Assembly: GCA_038206765.1 (NCBI GenBank)
Contig: JBBRAM010000003.1
Span: 1-64,000 of the forward strand
Direction of reading: 5' to 3'
From: UKL13-2 sp038206765
GTDB lineage: Bacteria > Pseudomonadota > Gammaproteobacteria > Burkholderiales > Usitatibacteraceae
Length of the DNA stretch: 64,000 nt
Below, piece by piece: positions 1 through 7,622 of the stretch. The first letter of the stretch is position 1, and each line of letters starts with the position of its first letter. Below the pieces are notes generated by a model. The model made no database searches, was not told where the DNA came from, and was given only the letters and a program-made list of their open reading frames with translations. Made by a program: the position numbers and the translations under genes.

Positions 1-78
1 TTCGTCGACTGTATTCGCCCGCCGAATCATCTCGTGGGCTATCTCCAATACATCTACACCAAGCGCTGGTCTGCCCAT
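1..78 (-). CDS. N-terminal fragment of an unidentified gene cut by the window edge
   Basis: An open frame of 26 codons begins at the ATG at 78-76 and runs off the left edge. A good ribosome binding site (GAGG, six bases before the ATG) supports a real start. The visible residues begin MGRPALGVDVLEIAHEM. A short basic start followed by a helix is compatible with a small DNA-binding or transposase-like protein, but the fragment is too short to name. The rest of the gene lies outside the window. Confidence 0.5.
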   Translation of the reverse strand, partial: MGRPALGVDVLEIAHEMIRRANTVDE

Positions 79-443
79 GTCACACCTCAAAATTTATTAA
101 GAGGGTTATATTATTGCATTAATGATGTGGAAATGGAATTATGAGGGGCCACAAAGCGTGTTGTTGACGGTGTTGGGGTTGGCCGGCATCAAAAATATTA
201 GCGAGCCGTTGCTAACGTTATCATCATCGCACGGTGCGAAATAGAGCATCGGCGTCGCTTGTAAGCATGGAAACGTAGAAATCGACCGGACAAAGTACCC
301 GCTGGGCGGGCTTAAACGTGCTTAAACGGGCTTAAACAGGCAAAAATGCCTGAAAATCCGCGCCAGCGCTAGGTTTTCCAATAACCATATAGGCCAATGC
401 TTGCATTAAAGCGGTCGACAACATACCAGCGCAATTAAGCCCG
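79..443. other. Intergenic region without a gene; short phased repeats and a hairpin
   Basis: No coding frame here has a credible start or composition. It holds three copies of GCTTAAAC spaced exactly 10 bases apart (310-337). A perfect 6-bp stem hairpin follows at 337-352 (CAGGCA, AAAA loop, TGCCTG); on the minus strand it leads into TTTAAG and may be a weak terminator for the gene ending at 444. One copy of a short intergenic repeat lies at 361-376. Confidence 0.6.
310..337. repeat. Three direct repeats of GCTTAAAC with 10-bp period
   Basis: GCTTAAAC occurs at 310-317, 320-327 and 330-337. The copies are one DNA helical turn apart, so they face the same side of the DNA. This could be a protein-binding array or a slippage product; nothing in the sequence decides between them. 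Confidence 0.55.
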
Positions 444-1607
444 CTATTGCACTAATTTTCCCGTTTTACGCAGATAGGTCAGATCTACAAAATGCGAACC
501 ACGATCACTTTTGGGCGTGAACACCAGCGTCATGCCTTCCAGGTCAAAGCGCTTTTCGCCGCTAAAGGCCGCCGCGATGCTGGCGCGGGACAAATCCTTT
601 CCGCTACGTTCTAATGCACGTACTAATCCTTTGGCAGCAACAAAGCCCTCAAGGGTAACGTGCGAGGGCGGTTCGTCACGGTATTTTTTCATCAAGGCCC
701 GGTGCTCGGCTTGTAACTTGCTGTTATTCGCGTCAGGATGTGGCACTACTTGGGTCAGCATAACGCTTTCGGCAAAATCAGGCGATGCCAGTTCAATCAA
801 TGTGCGGTGATTGACCATTGAGAAACCGACAACATTGGCGCCTTTGTTGAGCGGTCTAAAGCTCTTTAAAAATTCCGCCGTAGCAATGGTGTCGGCAGCG
901 ACGATAACAACTTGCGCTTTGAGGCGGCTGAGGTCGCGATTTATGGCATCGACGTTTTTCAAGTCGGTGTTGAGTGTGTTCCTGCTCACCAAATTCAGGC
1001 CGCGTATTTTTAGTTGCTCGGCAAACTCATTTGCCATGCCCACGCCAAAGGCATTGTCGGCAGCAACCATCGCAAAGGTGGTGTTACCGAGCAAACTAAA
1101 GTGCTGCACCATATGCTTGGCTTCGTCGAGATAGGTGGGGCGAACAAAATAAATATGATCTGGTGCGCCACCCAATTCAATGCCGCTCAATGGTGCATAG
1201 AGCGTCATTTTCGACGCTTTAAAGTAGGCGTCCTTCGACAGCGCAACCAAACCATCATCGCCTACATACCCGAAGAGTACGTCGGCTTTATCTTTTTCGA
1301 TCAATTCGCGCGTCAGTGTGACGGTGTTTGCGGCAGTGCCTTCGTCGTCTTTCGAAATAACCAAAATTTTGCGGCCATTGATACCGCCAAGTGCATTGGT
1401 GTGGTCGAAGAAAGTGCGTGCGCCGGCCAGGTAATCGCGGCTCACATCGCTATTGAGCCCTGATTGATCGGTGACAATGCCGACCCGTATGCTGCCCCGT
1501 ATTTCCTGGCACCAAGCGTTGTTAAAGGCGGCGCCACACAACAAAATGAGCGAGGCTGTCAGGGTTGCAAAGATGCGAATAAGTGTTGATGGTTGTGGAG
1601 CGATCAT
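444..1607 (-). CDS. ABC transporter periplasmic substrate-binding protein (Peripla_BP_6 / branched-chain amino acid type)
   Basis: This 387-residue protein has a cleavable signal peptide (hydrophobic stretch near residues 9-28, ending AAFNNAWC). The mature part starts with the type I periplasmic-binding fold strand IRVGIVTDQSG, then LAGARTFFDHTNALGGINGR, the hallmark of the LivJ-like family. It should bind a small ligand in the periplasm. No permease or ATPase of a Liv system is next to it, so it may be an orphan binding protein or a sensor component. The frame stays open upstream to 1685, but I chose the ATG at 1607 because it places the signal peptide at the N terminus. The ligand is not predictable. 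Nothing was seen in 1608-1877 between it and pstB. Confidence 0.85.
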   Translation of the reverse strand: MIAPQPSTLIRIFATLTASLILLCGAAFNNAWCQEIRGSIRVGIVTDQSGLNSDVSRDYLAGARTFFDHTNALGGINGRKILVISKDDEGTAANTVTLTRELIEKDKADVLFGYVGDDGLVALSKDAYFKASKMTLYAPLSGIELGGAPDHIYFVRPTYLDEAKHMVQHFSLLGNTTFAMVAADNAFGVGMANEFAEQLKIRGLNLVSRNTLNTDLKNVDAINRDLSRLKAQVVIVAADTIATAEFLKSFRPLNKGANVVGFSMVNHRTLIELASPDFAESVMLTQVVPHPDANNSKLQAEHRALMKKYRDEPPSHVTLEGFVAAKGLVRALERSGKDLSRASIAAAFSGEKRFDLEGMTLVFTPKSDRGSHFVDLTYLRKTGKLVQ

Positions 1608-1877
1608 TTTTAATTGCCGATAGTGTGCGTTTAAGATTAGAACGATGCACAAGCGTAGCGCCGCAATATTGCATGACGACGACAAGCCCCCGATGAGCGG
1701 GCAAATAGAAATAAAACCGATGAACGGTAAGTTGGAATTAGGTAAAAATTCAGTAGCGGCAAATTAGTGCGGCTCCTGAAAATAAAACACCCAACATTGC
1801 GTCGGGCGTCTCTGGTTCTGCGTTGGTGATGATGCGATTTTGCTATTGTTCGGTTGTGCGGGAGCAGCCGCAAAAAT

Positions 1878-2660
1878 CTATCCGAAACGCCCCGTGATGT
1901 AGTCTTCGGTTTCTTTGCGTTTAGGTTTGATAAAAATCTCGTCCGTAACACCATATTCCATCAGCTCACCCAAATACATATACGCTGTAAAGTCCGAAAC
2001 ACGTGCCGCTTGCTGCATGTTGTGGGTCACAATCGCGATGGTGTAATCCTCTTTGAGCTCATGCAAAAGTTCTTCAACCTTGGCGGTTGAGATTGGATCA
2101 AGCGCGGAAGTTGGCTCATCAAGCAGCACGACTTCGGGCTTCACCGCCACTGCGCGCGCAATGCATAAACGCTGCTGTTGGCCGCCGGAAAGTGACAAGC
2201 CTGATTGTTTGAGTTTGTCCTTTGCTTCATTCCAAATAGCCGCTTTATTAAGCGCCCACTCAACACGTTCATCCATTTCAGCCTTGGATAAATTTTCGTA
2301 AAGTTTTACCCCGAAAGCAATGTTGTCGTAAATCGACATCGGGAATGGCGTTGGCTTTTGAAACACCATACCGACACGCGCTCGCAAGAGATTCAAATCC
2401 TGATCTTTGTCGAGCATATTTTTGCCGTTCATCATAATCTTCCCCTCGGCGCGTTGGCCGGGATACAGATCATACATTCGGTTTAGCGTGCGCAAGAGTG
2501 TCGATTTGCCGCAACCAGACGGGCCAATGAAGGCCGTTACGCGGCGCTCTAAAATATCGAGATTGATGTTTTTCAAGCCCTGAAAGCTGCCATAGAAAAA
2601 CTGTAGATTTTCCACTTTGATTTTAACCTCTGGTGGGGCGGACGAAACTATATCGTTCAT
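1878..2660 (-). CDS. pstB: Phosphate ABC transporter ATP-binding protein PstB
   Basis: The ATPase of the high-affinity phosphate importer acts on the inner face of the cytoplasmic membrane with PstA and PstC. The 260 residues show Walker A GPSGCGKST (residues 46-54), the LSGGQQQR signature, Walker B with LLDEPTSALDP and the H-switch in VTHNMQQ. Length is typical of PstB. A GGAAAAC ribosome binding site lies just before the ATG. It is the last gene of pstS-pstC-pstA-pstB, 40 bases after pstA. The usual next gene, phoU, is absent here, and phoB/phoR are not in the window. Confidence 0.97.
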   Translation of the reverse strand: MNDIVSSAPPEVKIKVENLQFFYGSFQGLKNINLDILERRVTAFIGPSGCGKSTLLRTLNRMYDLYPGQRAEGKIMMNGKNMLDKDQDLNLLRARVGMVFQKPTPFPMSIYDNIAFGVKLYENLSKAEMDERVEWALNKAAIWNEAKDKLKQSGLSLSGGQQQRLCIARAVAVKPEVVLLDEPTSALDPISTAKVEELLHELKEDYTIAIVTHNMQQAARVSDFTAYMYLGELMEYGVTDEIFIKPKRKETEDYITGRFG

Positions 2661-2700
2661 GTGTTTTCCATCTGTCTAATTTCGGATTTTCGAGGTTGAA

Positions 2701-3543
2701 TTATGTTTTCTGCCGCTGATCAAACAACACCCGGGCGGCGATATTGAGTGCCAACACCGAGAAAGTCACCAGCATAGCGCCTGCCCAAGCTAGCGAGACC
2801 CAATTTTCGAACGGGCTCATCGCAAATTGGTAAATTACGACTGGCAAATTCGCCATCGGCGCGTTCATATCCGGCGACCAGAACTGATTGTTCAACGCGG
2901 TAAATAGCAGAGGAGCGGTTTCACCGCTGATGCGGGCAACGGACAATAAAATCCCGGTAATCACGCCGCCTTTAACCGCACGCAATGCTACCGTCACAAT
3001 CACTTTCCACTGTGGCGCACCGAGTGCGGCGGCGGCTTCACGCAAACTGGTGGGAACTAATGTGAGCATGGTTTCAGTTTGCCGCACCACGACGGGGATC
3101 GCTAACAACGCCAGCGCACAAGATCCTGCCCAACCGGAAAAATGCTTTACCTGTGCCACGTAAATCGCATAAATGAACAAACCCAAAATGATCGACGGGG
3201 CTGACAATAAAATATCGTTTACAAACCGAGTCGTTGACGCAAGCCAGCTGTTCTTACCGAATTCAGCTAAGTAAATGCCGGCCATCACACCAATCGGGGT
3301 AGCCACAAACGTTGCCACTGTCACCATCACGATGCTGCCGTAAATCGCATTGGCTAAGCCGCCATCGCTTCCCGGCGGCGGCGTCATTTGCGTGAAGATA
3401 GCCAGGTTTAACCCGCCGATTCCTTTGGATACCAGGATAAATAAAATCCAGAACAAAAATGCCATACCGATCGACATCGCACCCAACGCCAATATAAGCG
3501 CGATGCGGTTAACTAAAACCCGCTTGCGATAAAGGCTGTTCAT
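2701..3543 (-). CDS. pstA: Phosphate ABC transporter permease PstA
   Basis: This 280-residue inner-membrane permease has about six hydrophobic segments and the binding-protein-dependent transport (EAA) loop near SLREAAAALGAPQWKVI. It pairs with PstC to form the phosphate channel. Its ATG overlaps the pstC stop by four bases (3540-3543), so the two are probably translationally coupled. The short N terminus with one early membrane span (residues 14-38) is normal for PstA. Confidence 0.96.
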   Translation of the reverse strand: MNSLYRKRVLVNRIALILALGAMSIGMAFLFWILFILVSKGIGGLNLAIFTQMTPPPGSDGGLANAIYGSIVMVTVATFVATPIGVMAGIYLAEFGKNSWLASTTRFVNDILLSAPSIILGLFIYAIYVAQVKHFSGWAGSCALALLAIPVVVRQTETMLTLVPTSLREAAAALGAPQWKVIVTVALRAVKGGVITGILLSVARISGETAPLLFTALNNQFWSPDMNAPMANLPVVIYQFAMSPFENWVSLAWAGAMLVTFSVLALNIAARVLFDQRQKT

Positions 3544-4562
3544 GTTTTCATGCCTTCTTGTTTTGCGAGTTGTGACAGCATGAGTTTGGCGAGCGCCAGT
3601 ACAATGAACGACAACATAAACAGTACGAGTCCCAATGAAATCAGCGCCGAGATGTGCACCTCGTTGCTGGCCTCCGCAAATTCATTGGCGAGCGTGGATG
3701 CGATCGAAGAGCCGGGCTCAAACAGGGAAGCTGCGATTTTGGGTGCATTACCGATGACAAATGTTACCGCCATGGTTTCGCCCAACGCCCGGCCGAGCCC
3801 CAACATAATGCCGCCGACGACACCGGCTTTAGTAAAAGGCAAAACGATATGACGAACCACTTCCCATGTTGTCGCGCCCACCCCGTAAGCAGATTCTTTC
3901 AACATTGGCGGCACGACTTCAAAAACATCGCGCATCACCGAGGCGATAAACGGGATTACCATCACGGCCAAAATAATGCCGGCAGCCAATACGCCAATGC
4001 CCGTCGCAGCGCCTTGAAATAGCTGGCCGACCAATGGGATTGGGCCGATGTAGGTGGTCAACGCAGGCTGAATATATTCCGCAAACAAAGGCGCGAACAC
4101 GAACAAACCCCACATGCCATAAATAATGCTGGGAATACCTGCCAACAACTCAACTGCTGTCCCAAGCGGGCGTTTTAGCCATGCAGGACAGAGTTCAGTT
4201 AAAAAGATTGCGATGCCCAAGCTGACGGGAATCCCAATCAGCAGCGCAATCAGTGACGTCATTACCGTCCCATAAATTGCGTTGGCAGCACCGTACTCGT
4301 TGGTGACCGGGTTCCACGCCGTGCTGGTTAAAAAGCTCAAGCCAAATTTTTCAAAGACGGGGATGGAGCCGCGCGCGAGTGAAAATATAATCGCGGCTAG
4401 AATCAATAAAACAAAGAGTGCGAAAGCGAGGGTCAGGTAACGAAACGCCGTGTCCTGCCAGCGTTGGCGGGCTAGCTTAGCGGCGATTGCCACAAGTTGT
4501 TGTTCACGCGTCACGTATTGACCTTTGGAGGATGAATTCGTATTGATGTTGGTGGCATTCAT
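3540..4562 (-). CDS. pstC: Phosphate ABC transporter permease PstC
   Basis: This 340-residue inner-membrane permease is the partner of PstA. A polar N-terminal tail of about 35 residues precedes the first membrane span, and the EAA loop is visible as MLKESAYGVGATTWEVV. The N-terminal Ser/Asn-rich tail (NATNINTNSSSKGQ) is longer than in many PstC proteins. It lies downstream of pstS across a 349-base gap that contains an intrinsic terminator, so its expression should be lower than that of pstS unless a second promoter exists. Confidence 0.96.
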   Translation of the reverse strand: MNATNINTNSSSKGQYVTREQQLVAIAAKLARQRWQDTAFRYLTLAFALFVLLILAAIIFSLARGSIPVFEKFGLSFLTSTAWNPVTNEYGAANAIYGTVMTSLIALLIGIPVSLGIAIFLTELCPAWLKRPLGTAVELLAGIPSIIYGMWGLFVFAPLFAEYIQPALTTYIGPIPLVGQLFQGAATGIGVLAAGIILAVMVIPFIASVMRDVFEVVPPMLKESAYGVGATTWEVVRHIVLPFTKAGVVGGIMLGLGRALGETMAVTFVIGNAPKIAASLFEPGSSIASTLANEFAEASNEVHISALISLGLVLFMLSFIVLALAKLMLSQLAKQEGMKT

Positions 4563-4911
4563 AACTGGCTCATTCCATTATCTCTTTTCTGGTTCAATCT
4601 TGGGAAGCGATGATTACGTCGGTTTCGTCACCATACGTCGTTGAAAACGTAAAACGTTTTTGAAGATCAAACCAGTACAGCGATGAAATTCTATATCTAC
4701 GCGCATTTTGACTTGGTGTTGCCGATCCGCGAAACTCAACTAGAACTTCACGTGTTCAACTGAGGCTGTAAAAAATCGGGCCGCCAAAAAGCGGCCCGAA
4801 TAACCTGCGCTAATGCCGCATTCAGCTACCTAAACTGAACTTTCGCAATGGGCAACTCGCTTAGTACGCATAACATGGCGCGGTAATCTCCGGCGCCTAT
4901 TGCTGATTGGA
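4563..4911. other. pstS-pstC intergenic region
   Basis: No coding frame is supported in these 349 bases. They hold a strong minus-strand terminator (4770-4799). A second, weaker inverted repeat lies at 4644-4660 (arms AAAACGT and ACGTTTT, three-base loop). No convincing second promoter for pstC was recognised. Confidence 0.6.
4770..4799 (-). terminator. Intrinsic terminator between pstS and pstC
   Basis: Read on the minus strand, a perfect 9-bp GC-rich stem (TCGGGCCGC at 4799-4791 and its complement at 4784-4776) with a six-base loop is followed by a run of T. It lies 113 bases after the pstS stop. Partial termination here would give an excess of binding protein over membrane components, as is usual in pst operons. 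Confidence 0.88.
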
Positions 4912-5988
4912 TTACTTGAATACAGCTTGGCCAGCCGAATTCTTGATGTCGTTCTTCCACATCGCTTGCACAAGCTTCACGGCGCCATCAGGCATCGGCA
5001 CATAGTCCATTGCAGCAGCGGCTTTAGCGCCGTTTTTGAACGACCACTCAAAGAATTTCAAGACGGCCAAACCATTTTCAGGCTTGTCTTGTGATTTGTG
5101 CATCAAGATAAACGATGCGCCGCTGATCGGGTAGCTGTCTTTGCCGGGCTGATCGGTCAATACCAAGAAGAAGCCAGGTGCTTTTGCCCAGTCGGCATTG
5201 GCAGTTGCGGCTTGGAATGTCAAATCATCAGGCTGAATGAAATTGCCAGCTTGGTTTTTGAGGGCAGCATGTGTCATGTTATTTTTCTTGGCATACGCAT
5301 ACTCAACATAGCCAATTGAACCCTTGATACGCTGAACATAAGCGGAAACGCCTTCGTTACCCTTGCCGCCCACGCCGCCTGGCCATGCGACCGCGGTGCC
5401 GGATCCCACTTTAGCTTTCCAATCGGGGCTCAGTTTTGACAGGTAGTCGGTAAACAAGAATGTGGTGCCCGAACCATCTGAGCGGCGAACCACCGTGATC
5501 GGTTCGGCTGGCAATTTGAGCCCTGGGTTCAGATCCGTAATTGCTTTGTCGTTCCAGAGCTTGATTTTGCCTAAGAAAATATCGGCTGCTACCGGGCCTG
5601 TCAGTCGCATTGCGCCTGGTTTGATCCCTTCCAAATTCACCACCAGCACTACGCCGCCGATAATCGCGGGGAATTGCACGAGCCCATCTTTGGCAAGCGC
5701 TTCTGGTGTGAGTGGCATATCGGATGCACCAAAATCAACCGTCTTGGCAGTGATCTGCTTGATACCGCCGCCTGAGCCGATCGACTGATAGTTCATGCTG
5801 GTGCCGGTGGCTTTTTTGTATTCTTCAGCCCACTTGGCGTAAATGGGGTAGGGGAACGTTGCACCAGCGCCGGTGATGTCAACAGCGTGGCTAGTGGTTG
5901 CAAACAAGCCGGCCGTCATGGCTGTTGCGATGGTTAGGCTTGTTGCGATGCCTTTCATGAGTTGCTTCAATTTTGATTTCGATTTCAA
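4912..5988 (-). CDS. pstS: Phosphate ABC transporter periplasmic binding protein PstS
   Basis: PstS captures phosphate in the periplasm for PstCAB. A signal peptide (…GLFATTSHA) precedes mature VDITGAGATFPYPIYAKW. Typical PstS stretches follow: SIGSGGGIKQI, DFGASDMPL and RRSDGSGTTFLFTDYLS, which contain phosphate-contacting residues. I chose the TTG at 5988-5986 because GGAGAC stands five bases before it. The frame is open to a TTG at 6012, and an ATG at 5955 is another possible start; all keep the signal peptide. It is the first gene of the pst operon and sits behind a Pho box. Confidence 0.95.
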   Translation of the reverse strand: MKSKSKLKQLMKGIATSLTIATAMTAGLFATTSHAVDITGAGATFPYPIYAKWAEEYKKATGTSMNYQSIGSGGGIKQITAKTVDFGASDMPLTPEALAKDGLVQFPAIIGGVVLVVNLEGIKPGAMRLTGPVAADIFLGKIKLWNDKAITDLNPGLKLPAEPITVVRRSDGSGTTFLFTDYLSKLSPDWKAKVGSGTAVAWPGGVGGKGNEGVSAYVQRIKGSIGYVEYAYAKKNNMTHAALKNQAGNFIQPDDLTFQAATANADWAKAPGFFLVLTDQPGKDSYPISGASFILMHKSQDKPENGLAVLKFFEWSFKNGAKAAAAMDYVPMPDGAVKLVQAMWKNDIKNSAGQAVFK

Positions 5989-6042
5989 TTTATGTCTCCA
6001 GTTAGTCTTCAAAATGCACAGTTATTTCTTTGTTCTGCAGCA

Positions 6043-6076
6043 AGGATAGGGTTGTAATGTGACGGCTTTATGACAC
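6043..6076 (-). promoter_or_regulatory. Pho box and PhoB-dependent promoter of pstS
   Basis: On the minus strand, GTGTCATAAAGCCGTCAC (6076-6059) matches the PhoB consensus CTGTCATAAAACTGTCAC at 15 of 18 positions and keeps the two direct 7-mers. A -10 element TATCCT (6048-6043) begins 11 bases after it, the spacing at which PhoB replaces the -35 contact. The predicted transcript starts shortly before pstS. Induction under phosphate limitation follows from knowledge of this family. Confidence 0.85.
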
Positions 6077-6373
6077 TTCGGCGACGCTTCGTTAGCGGGT
6101 TTATGGATGCAGGAGAGAGCCGGTTTCTCAGTGCTAAAAATCGGCATCGCAGCCACGTTGGTGGAATTCGGTATTGTTGGTATCAGGTATTCGTAAATCG
6201 GCAACATTAAATGAGCAAACTTGTTTTACAATCAGGGTAATAGCGCCGAAAGATGAGAAAGCTGTTGAAGATAGCGTCCTGAGGAAGCCTTACAATCAAA
6301 ACTGAACAATCGCCATCAAGCGCCGCCCAGCGCGACTGAATAGCAAAGCGAATAGCCAAGCTTTAACCCATAA
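6077..6373. other. Divergent intergenic region between pstS and the exporter operon
   Basis: No gene was seen. A possible -10 (TACAAT, 6291-6296) faces the exporter genes but lacks a well-spaced -35, so the exporter promoter remains undefined. No CRP-like site like the one at 10203 was seen here. Confidence 0.45.
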
Positions 6374-7621
6374 ATGAGCAAAAAACTCTTCCGCCAAGAA
6401 GCCATCGACGCGCAACGCGAGAAATTTTTCGGCGAGGCGACGGTTGCACGTCCGGTCACGCTATGGGCGATGACGCTGCTGGCGATCGCGGCTGCCAGCC
6501 TCATGATCGCCGTCGCCGCCTGGGGCGAATATACCCGGCGAGAGCGTGTAGAAGGCTTTCTGGCGCTTGATGTGGGCGCGGCAAGGGTTAGCGTGCCCGA
6601 CGCAGGCCGTGTGGCGGAACTAATGATTAAAGAAGGCTTGGAAGTGAAAGCGGGCGATGTGCTGGCGCGTATTTCCTATGACCGATCAACAATCGCGTCG
6701 TCATCGACGAGTGCCGCTGTATCGGGTGAAATGGCGCAGCGCACGGTGATTTTGGCCAAAGAGCAAGACCAGCTCCGCGAGTTGGGCGAACAGCAGGTGC
6801 AGCAGCTGCGTAAAAAAGTACTCGATTTATCGAACGAAATGCAGCAGATTGATCGGGAGGTAAAGCTCCAAGAGCGCCGCCTGGACTCGGCCCGCGAGCA
6901 GGCACAGAAATTTACCGATCTGGCCAAAGACAAGTTTTATTCCGATGTCGCGGTGCGGCAAAAGCAAGATGAAGTGACCGATCAGGAGATCCGTCTGCAA
7001 GCCCTAAAACGCCAGCGCCTGGCGCTGGATCGCGATCTCTCCAATGCCAAGCTGGAGGAGCCCGCAATCACCTTAAAATCACGCTCGCAGGTTGATCAGC
7101 TGTCACGCCAAATCAGTGAGGTCAAACAAACCCTCGCCACCGAGGATGCCAAGCGCGAAACCGTCATCCGCGCCCCTGTTAACGGCACCGTCACCAATAT
7201 CGCGTTAAGCCAAGGCCAATCCGTCCCGGCCGATGCGCTGCTGGCGACGGTGTTGCCGACCGGCAGTGTGCTGCATGTAGAGCTGCTTGTGCCTACCCGC
7301 GCGATTGGTTTTGTCACCAAAGGCAAAGAGGTCGTGATGCGCTATGAGGCGTTCCCGTTTGAGCGATTCGGGCAGTACAAGGGCGTGATTACCGATGTCA
7401 GCCAGACAGTCTGGTCTGCCGGTGAAAAAATCGGGCCGATGGTAGCCAAAGAACCGGTCTATCGTGTGGTGGTCACGCTAGAACAACAGACCGTGACCGC
7501 GCTGGGGCAATCCGTGCCGCTGAGATCCGGGATGCTGGTGAACGCCGATATTTTGCTCGAGAAGCGCAGCTTGTTCGAATGGATTTTTGAGCCGGTGATT
7601 CAGCTCCGGGGGCGGTTCTAG
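6374..7621 (+). CDS. HlyD-family membrane fusion protein of a peptide exporter
   Basis: This 415-residue periplasmic adaptor connects an inner-membrane ABC exporter to an outer-membrane channel. It has a short cytoplasmic N terminus, one membrane anchor (about residues 28-50), a first half of a lipoyl/barrel-sandwich domain (EGFLALDVGAARVSVPDAGRV), a long coiled-coil hairpin (about residues 115-265), then the second barrel half (IRAPVNGTVTNIALSQGQSV) and a beta-barrel C terminus. It resembles RaxA/CvaA-type adaptors. Its stop is one base from the start of the peptidase-ABC gene, so they form an operon. No TolC-like gene is present nearby; an outer-membrane partner would have to come from elsewhere. 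No clear ribosome binding site precedes the ATG. Confidence 0.9.
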   Translation: MSKKLFRQEAIDAQREKFFGEATVARPVTLWAMTLLAIAAASLMIAVAAWGEYTRRERVEGFLALDVGAARVSVPDAGRVAELMIKEGLEVKAGDVLARISYDRSTIASSSTSAAVSGEMAQRTVILAKEQDQLRELGEQQVQQLRKKVLDLSNEMQQIDREVKLQERRLDSAREQAQKFTDLAKDKFYSDVAVRQKQDEVTDQEIRLQALKRQRLALDRDLSNAKLEEPAITLKSRSQVDQLSRQISEVKQTLATEDAKRETVIRAPVNGTVTNIALSQGQSVPADALLATVLPTGSVLHVELLVPTRAIGFVTKGKEVVMRYEAFPFERFGQYKGVITDVSQTVWSAGEKIGPMVAKEPVYRVVVTLEQQTVTALGQSVPLRSGMLVNADILLEKRSLFEWIFEPVIQLRGRF

Positions 7622-7622
7622 T

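Noticed and set aside
6022..6207. Possible small gene upstream of pstS
   Set aside because: It covers the Pho box and promoter in the same direction and has no family features; regulatory DNA is a better explanation.
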